NCBI GenBank assembly: GCA_944390945.1
Contig: CALXRV010000065.1
Location: 1 to 55,713 of the forward strand
Source: an uncultured Clostridia bacterium
GTDB lineage: Bacteria > Bacillota > Dehalobacteriia > UBA4068
Length of the DNA: 55,713 nt
Direction: 5' to 3'
A program made the position numbers and the translations under genes. This document shows positions 51,597-55,713 of the stretch, in pieces. Within the stretch, counting starts at the first letter, position 1; each line of letters begins with the position of its first letter. Under the pieces are notes generated by a model, which did not search any database, was not told where the DNA came from, and saw only the letters and a list, made by a program, of their open reading frames with translations.

Positions 51597-51785
51597 CTAT
51601 TTTGCCTTACCCTTGTCGGCGAGGACAACTCGGCTCTGCCCATGGCTGCTGCAACCGCTGCCGCACTGTTTGGCATAAGGACAGCCAATACAAGTCTCCC
51701 CGCGTTTTTTCGCGCGGTACAGATAACGCACGATCGAGCCGATGATAGCCAGAACAATGGCAATGATGATCAGATCGGTCAACAT
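51597..51785 (-). CDS. FeoB-associated Cys-rich membrane protein
   Basis: A 62-residue protein: one membrane helix (LTDLIIIAIVLAIIGSIVRYLY) followed by a cytoplasmic Cys-rich tail, CIGCPYAKQCGSGCSSHG. This CxxC-x4-C arrangement is the mark of the FeoB-associated family, encoded after feoB in many anaerobes. It probably binds iron or an Fe-S unit near the FeoB pore. It lies 4 bases after feoB. Its true function is unknown. Confidence 0.9.
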   Translation of the reverse strand: MLTDLIIIAIVLAIIGSIVRYLYRAKKRGETCIGCPYAKQCGSGCSSHGQSRVVLADKGKAK

Positions 51786-51789
51786 AGGC

Positions 51790-53814
51790 TTAGCGGCTGG
51801 TGACAGCCCCGGAACCGCCGGCGAGGCTGTATTCCGCCTGAAGGCCCCGGTTTGCCCTGCGGATAAGATAGGCGATGATGCTGATCATCACTGCCACGGC
51901 AACCATACCTGCCACCGCGGCGCCAATATTCAGCGTATCTGGCGCGGTGATCAGCGTACCGACGGTATAGACCAGATAAGCCACGGTATAACCAGTGCAA
52001 AGCTGCAGCCCGATGCCACCCAGCACCCATTTGCCACTCCTCATCTCAGAATTCATCGCGCCGATGGCAGCAAAACAAGGCGGCGTATAAAGATTGAACA
52101 TCAGATAGGCCAGGGCAGCCACCTTGGTAATCGCAATGATTCCGGCCGCCTCAGCGCCAGCGCCTTCTACCAGCGCCAGTTCTTCGGTATCGATGAAATT
52201 CTCCAGCCCCACAAAGCAGACCGCCAGCGTGCCGACCACATTTTCTTTGGCGATAAAGCCGGTAACCGCAGCGGCTGCCAGCTGCCAGCTGAGCACGCCG
52301 ACGATCGGCAGCAGTAGCCAGGCAAAGGGGGAAGCGATAGAAGCCAGAATAGAGCTATCGGCAGTCGCCGCCACCTGGAAGCTCCAGTCAAAGGTCTGCA
52401 TGATCTGTACCGCCGTATTGCAGAGCAGGATAATGGTGGCAGCTTTGACGATATAGGCCCAGCCGCGGCTGCACATGGCCTTGAAGGCAAACCACAGCGA
52501 AGGCGCTTTGTAATCGGGCAACTCGATGATGAAGAAAGATTTGCGCGCTTTGTAGCCGGCAATCTTGTTTACCAGCAGAGCGCCAACAAAGATCAAAACG
52601 ATGCCGGTAAGATACATCACCGTGCTGACCCAGCCCGCATTGTCAAAGAAGGCGCCAGCGATGAGGGCGATGACCGGGATCTTCGCACCGCAGGGCATAA
52701 AGGGGGCAAGCATAGCGGTAGCGCGGCGCTCCCGCTCATTGCGGATAGTGCGGCTGGCCATGATGCCAGGGATAGCGCAGCCGATGGTGATGACGAAGGG
52801 GATCACCGATTTACCGGAAAGCCCTACCTTTTTGAAGATGGGGTCCAGCACTACGGCCACACGGGACATATAACCGCAATCTTCCAGCAGGGCGATGAGA
52901 AAGTACATCACCATGACCAGAGGCAGGAAACCAATGACCGCGATGACACCGCCGATGACGCCATCCACCAGCAGGGCGGAAAGCAGCGGGCTGGCATCGG
53001 CTACCAACTCGCCCACCCAACCCTGAAAGGTCTCCAGCCAGGCAACCAGCGCATCCGCGATATAAGGGCCGACCCAGACCTGGGACACCTGGAAGACGAA
53101 CAGCATCACGACCGCAAAGACCGGAATGCCCAGCCAGCGGTTGGTCAAAACAGCGTCGATGCTGTCGCCCTTGCTGCGCTCCCGCGTCTGAACCCTGCGC
53201 GTTTCCACCGCAGAGACGATCTGGTTGACGAAGGCAAAGCGCTTGCGGTCGGCAGCCTCCACCGCTTTTTTGTCAGTCAAATCAACATTTTGTTCGCAAT
53301 AAGGAGCAATCTGCTTTTCGTTGATGCGGGCAACCGCTGCCGCCACCACTGCCTGCAACCCTTCTCCAGAAGTGGATACCGTCCAGATGACCGGGCAGCC
53401 CAGCTTGGCGGAAAGGGCCTCCGCATCAATCTTGACTTCCTTTTTCTCGTTGATATCGCTCTTGTTCAGGGCAATCACCACCGGGATGCCCAGCTCCAAC
53501 AGCTGGGTGGTAAAAAACAGGCTGCGGCTGAGGTTGGTTGCATCCACGATATTGATGATGACGTCCGGGTTTTCTTTCTTGACATAAGAGCTGGTGATGC
53601 TCTCTTCACTGGTGAAGGGAGACATGGAATATGCGCCGGGCAAATCCACGACGAGCAGTTGCCCCTCTCCCACATGATATGTTTTTTTGATCGGATGCTC
53701 CTTTCGCTCCACGGTAACACCCGCCCAGTTGCCCACCTTCTCATTACGGCCCGTAAGGGCATTATACATGGTGGTTTTCCCTGAATTCGGGTTGCCGGCC
53801 AAAGCAATTCTCAT
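51790..53814 (-). CDS. feoB: Ferrous iron transporter FeoB
   Basis: The 674-residue protein has an N-terminal G domain: G1 GNPNSGKT (7-14), G3 DLPG, G4 NKSD. A helical guanine-dissociation-inhibitor region follows (about 165-215), then a polytopic membrane domain with two Gate motifs (VIPFVITIGCAIPGIMASRTIRNERERRATAMLAPFMPCGAKIPVI in the first). It imports Fe2+ across the membrane. S in the G1 loop in place of the common V is tolerated in the family. The ATG lies behind AAAGGGAGG. It follows feoA after 119 bases that contain a perfect palindrome at 53884. Confidence 0.96.
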   Translation of the reverse strand: MRIALAGNPNSGKTTMYNALTGRNEKVGNWAGVTVERKEHPIKKTYHVGEGQLLVVDLPGAYSMSPFTSEESITSSYVKKENPDVIINIVDATNLSRSLFFTTQLLELGIPVVIALNKSDINEKKEVKIDAEALSAKLGCPVIWTVSTSGEGLQAVVAAAVARINEKQIAPYCEQNVDLTDKKAVEAADRKRFAFVNQIVSAVETRRVQTRERSKGDSIDAVLTNRWLGIPVFAVVMLFVFQVSQVWVGPYIADALVAWLETFQGWVGELVADASPLLSALLVDGVIGGVIAVIGFLPLVMVMYFLIALLEDCGYMSRVAVVLDPIFKKVGLSGKSVIPFVITIGCAIPGIMASRTIRNERERRATAMLAPFMPCGAKIPVIALIAGAFFDNAGWVSTVMYLTGIVLIFVGALLVNKIAGYKARKSFFIIELPDYKAPSLWFAFKAMCSRGWAYIVKAATIILLCNTAVQIMQTFDWSFQVAATADSSILASIASPFAWLLLPIVGVLSWQLAAAAVTGFIAKENVVGTLAVCFVGLENFIDTEELALVEGAGAEAAGIIAITKVAALAYLMFNLYTPPCFAAIGAMNSEMRSGKWVLGGIGLQLCTGYTVAYLVYTVGTLITAPDTLNIGAAVAGMVAVAVMISIIAYLIRRANRGLQAEYSLAGGSGAVTSR

Positions 53815-53883
53815 TCCAGATTCCTCCCTTTTATCTTTTGCTGATAGAATTTGCTTACTAACGCTGCTATTCCCTACTGCATA

Positions 53884-53897
53884 TTAGTTTAAACTAA
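53884..53897 (-). promoter_or_regulatory. Palindrome between feoA and feoB, possible metalloregulator site
   Basis: TTAGTTTAAACTAA is a perfect 14-base palindrome in the 119-base gap between feoA and feoB. Its outer TTAG...CTAA spacing resembles DtxR/IdeR operators. No clear -35/-10 pair surrounds it. It may allow separate control of feoB. Confidence 0.5.
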
Positions 53898-53933
53898 CCA
53901 ATGCCGAAAAAAAACCTGTGCCTGACTTCATGC

Positions 53934-54146
53934 CTAAACGATGATCGCATCTGCCAACTGCCGGTCGATCGTATACCTGCCGTCTTTGATCGAAACAATA
54001 CAACCTCCCTGCAAATGCGAGATCACCGTAATCTTTTCCCCGCTGTAGCAACCCAGCGAAAACAAAAATGCATTCAGCTCATCGTCATCCGTTTCAATCT
54101 GCTGAATGATATATTCCTCACCGGCTACCGCTTCTCTTAAACGCAT
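53934..54146 (-). CDS. feoA: Ferrous iron transport protein A (FeoA)
   Basis: A 70-residue SH3-like FeoA: MRLREAVAGEEYIIQQIETDDDELNAFLFSLGCYSGEKITVISHLQGGCIVSIKDGRYTIDRQLADAI. The LREA start, LGCYSGE turn and DGRYTID strand are typical. It modulates FeoB GTPase activity in the cytoplasm. ATG 54146 gives the usual length; a frame to 54167 adds seven residues with no better ribosome binding site. First gene of the feo operon. Confidence 0.92.
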   Translation of the reverse strand: MRLREAVAGEEYIIQQIETDDDELNAFLFSLGCYSGEKITVISHLQGGCIVSIKDGRYTIDRQLADAIIV

Positions 54147-54237
54147 CGCTGACCGCCACCCATCCATGATTGATCAGGCCAAATTACCGGCACATCATAC
54201 CCGGCTAAGGGATGATGCGCAGGGTTTATTAGCAACA

Positions 54238-54252
54238 ACTAACTCAGTTAGT
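54238..54252 (-). promoter_or_regulatory. Operator-like palindrome at the feo transcription start
   Basis: ACTAACT-C-AGTTAGT is a perfect 7-1-7 palindrome directly downstream of the -10 box, where a bound repressor would block polymerase. The half-site is similar to the palindrome at 53884 (AACTAA). A DtxR-family or other iron repressor is the likely ligand; no Fur box was seen. Confidence 0.6.
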
Positions 54253-54253
54253 A

Positions 54254-54282
54254 ATTATAAACTCCACTTTTCCATTTGTCAA
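54254..54282 (-). promoter_or_regulatory. Consensus promoter of the feo operon
   Basis: Minus strand: TTGACA (54277-54282), 17-base spacer, TATAAT (54254-54259), an exact sigma-A consensus. Such strength suggests tight repression under iron-replete conditions. Confidence 0.9.
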
Positions 54283-54339
54283 CCCCAATTTATAAATGCC
54301 GCTGTCCTTTTCCACCCTTAACTGAGCCAGCGCTCCTCT

Positions 54340-55713
54340 TTACATGCTGCCAGCTGCGGCTGGATCCAACTGCAAGTCCAGCCGCATACATTCGCCCGCC
54401 AGCTTTCTGCCGGCAATGCCCATCTGCTCTGCATCCAGCTGCCAGCCGAATTCAACCCATACCAGCAGATCTCCATCGCACAGCAAATAGACATTTGCCG
54501 CTGTACCATCGTCCATCAACAGCTGGTAGACCCTTTCCAGGCCCCAAGGCGCAGCATCCTGTTCGACCATCGCCCCTGCTTGAAAAACGGAAAGGGCCAT
54601 CAGGCGGCGAAGCTGTTCCTGACAAAAATTATAAACGACAGGGGCTTTAACAAGATAGCATACATAGCGCAGCTCCGGGCTATCCGGCGGCGGCGCGTCG
54701 CCAAACCTTTGCCGCTGCTCGACCTCCAACCGAGCCAGGAGCGGAGATTCTTCCCGGCTGGTGGTAAGCAGGTAATCCTGATCTTCCGTTTCCAGCAGAT
54801 CAGAAATCTGCAAAGGCGCTTCCACAAATGCTGCCTGCGCCTCACGCTGCAGCGCAGAAAGGAGCTGCGTTCCGGGGACAGCAGCAACACAGATCAAGAC
54901 AAACGTGGTCAGAAAGCTGGCGAGGGCCATCAGCCGCCGGTCGCGGCGGGAAGAAATATTCCTCTTGTTCAACCATCTCATGATCACGCCAGCCAAAACG
55001 ACAGTCGCTGCCAACAGCAGGAACAAGGCCAAAAATATCTGCGGGATGGGTGAGCTGCTCCCCACATACAGCTGAAACAGCCAACCGACAACACATAAGC
55101 CCAAAAGGAGCAATATACCTTTTTGCCTGACAGCGGTCGACGGCGAATCCAGAAACATTCCCTGCTCTGCCGCTTGTTCCGCCTTTCTGTGCCAGCTGTA
55201 GTAGACGGCTAGCTCAGTCAGACACCATAAAAACAGAAGCAGAAAAAGCACCCCACGCATCAGGTCGCCGGGGCTGGCCAAAATGCGCAGCGTATCGCCG
55301 ACCAGCGAGGATAGGAAGAGCAGCGTGAAGCAGAACGAAAACAATAACAGCAACTTACAGATCCGAAGATATTTTACTTTGCAGGCCGCGTGCAGCGCCG
55401 CCACTTCCAGCGCAGGCTCGGTGTGGATGGGCGTGGGGTTCTCGCCGGTATGATAGAAAACCTGCAGCTGAAACCAGGTACAAGCCAGCTGCCAACCGCT
55501 CGCGACGCAATAATCGATCAACGTCTGCTGCGCTTCGCAGGCAGCCGGGTCAAAAGTAGAAGCCTTTGCGAAGTAACAGACGCTAAGCTGGATATCATCA
55601 TGCTGTTCTCGCTGCTGATCCCCGGCGATGAACGTAATCAGGTCATCGTATGGAAAGCCAGTACCTTTACTTTGCTCGGCACAGTCGGCGCAAACGTGCT
55701 GGAGGTCATCATA
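54340..55713 (-). CDS. DUF2812 membrane protein, 5' end beyond window
   Basis: The frame is open to the right edge, giving 457 residues without the true N-terminus. The visible start, including LIDYCVASGWQLACTWFQLQVFYHTGENPTPIHTEPALEVAAL, is the DUF2812 domain. Four membrane helices follow (LLLLFSFCFTLLFLSSLV, GVLFLLLFLWCLTELAVYY, ILLLLGLCVVGWLFQLYV, IFLALFLLLAATVVLAGVI) and another at FLTTFVLICVAAVPG. The C-terminal 200 residues are soluble. DUF2812 proteins are usually the partner of a PadR-type regulator encoded just upstream, outside this window, and are thought to sense envelope stress. The stop lies about 58 bases before the feo promoter. Confidence 0.8.
   Translation of the reverse strand, partial: YDDLQHVCADCAEQSKGTGFPYDDLITFIAGDQQREQHDDIQLSVCYFAKASTFDPAACEAQQTLIDYCVASGWQLACTWFQLQVFYHTGENPTPIHTEPALEVAALHAACKVKYLRICKLLLLFSFCFTLLFLSSLVGDTLRILASPGDLMRGVLFLLLFLWCLTELAVYYSWHRKAEQAAEQGMFLDSPSTAVRQKGILLLLGLCVVGWLFQLYVGSSSPIPQIFLALFLLLAATVVLAGVIMRWLNKRNISSRRDRRLMALASFLTTFVLICVAAVPGTQLLSALQREAQAAFVEAPLQISDLLETEDQDYLLTTSREESPLLARLEVEQRQRFGDAPPPDSPELRYVCYLVKAPVVYNFCQEQLRRLMALSVFQAGAMVEQDAAPWGLERVYQLLMDDGTAANVYLLCDGDLLVWVEFGWQLDAEQMGIAGRKLAGECMRLDLQLDPAAAGSM

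Noticed and set aside
1..55713. tRNA genes, CRISPR arrays, insertion sequences, prophage modules
   Set aside because: No tRNA T-arm pattern, regular spaced repeat, transposase or integrase gene was recognised when reading through the window; the shortest tRNAs could still be missed without a program.

Overview
The window looks like chromosome from an anaerobic, endospore-forming Clostridia-type Firmicute with moderately high GC. The evidence is dipicolinate synthase genes, a YtxC-like sporulation protein, AddAB, MutS2, ZapA, a YqzL-like peptide, AGGAGG-type ribosome binding sites, a FeoB-associated Cys-rich protein and an oxygen-sensitive Fe-S L-cysteine desulfidase. I cannot name the species. 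No tRNA, rRNA, CRISPR array, insertion sequence or prophage was recognised, and most of the DNA is ordinary core chromosome.

Layout. (1) 1-1668, minus: dpaA-dpaB, then asd entering from the left edge with its own promoter. (2) 1928-3301, plus: an unusual leaderless Cys-rich VWA protein. (3) 3668-7697: an L-cysteine desulfidase diverges from a threonine/serine ammonia-lyase gene that overlaps a Nudix-MutY fusion gene. (4) 7813-12114, plus: a small coiled-coil protein, a WYL regulator with TfoX-like, GyrI-like, SRPBCC and flavodoxin genes, and a one-domain EamA protein. (5) 12083-28985, minus: yqzL-pheS-pheT-zapA-NIF3-U32 peptidase-mutS2-addB-addA, translation and genome maintenance. (6) 29078-31086, minus: infC-rpmI-rplT behind a strong promoter and attenuator-like leader, then an rRNA methyltransferase. 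(7) 31368-32769: ytxC, then a small Xre regulator plus DUF3796 membrane protein whose promoter sits in a 49-bp perfect palindrome. (8) 32903-35878, minus: a FecBCD-type ABC importer. (9) 36355-49351, minus: the complete de novo purine route to IMP, in the order purE-C-F-M-N-O-H-D-L-B, preceded by a promoter, a 34-codon leader ORF and a hairpin. (10) 49579-50797, plus: an AlkA-like glycosylase and a TspO protein that seems to lack a normal start codon. (11) 51177-54282, minus: feoA-feoB-FeoB-associated protein-HMA protein, a ferrous iron uptake operon with palindromic operators. (12) 54340-55713: a DUF2812 membrane protein cut by the right edge.

How the genes work together. The purine block supplies all ten steps from PRPP to IMP, with step 9 (stand-alone AICAR transformylase) and step 10 (PurO-type cyclohydrolase) on separate proteins instead of a bifunctional PurH. 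The Nudix-MutY fusion, AlkA, MutS2 and AddAB form a spread-out DNA repair complement. Feo and the FecBCD-type importer are two metal uptake routes.

No wholly new multi-gene system was proven. The best candidates for something undescribed are the Nudix-MutY fusion, the 49-bp palindrome at the Xre/DUF3796 promoter, the purE leader ORF, the leaderless VWA protein, and the WYL/TfoX/GyrI/SRPBCC/flavodoxin cassette.
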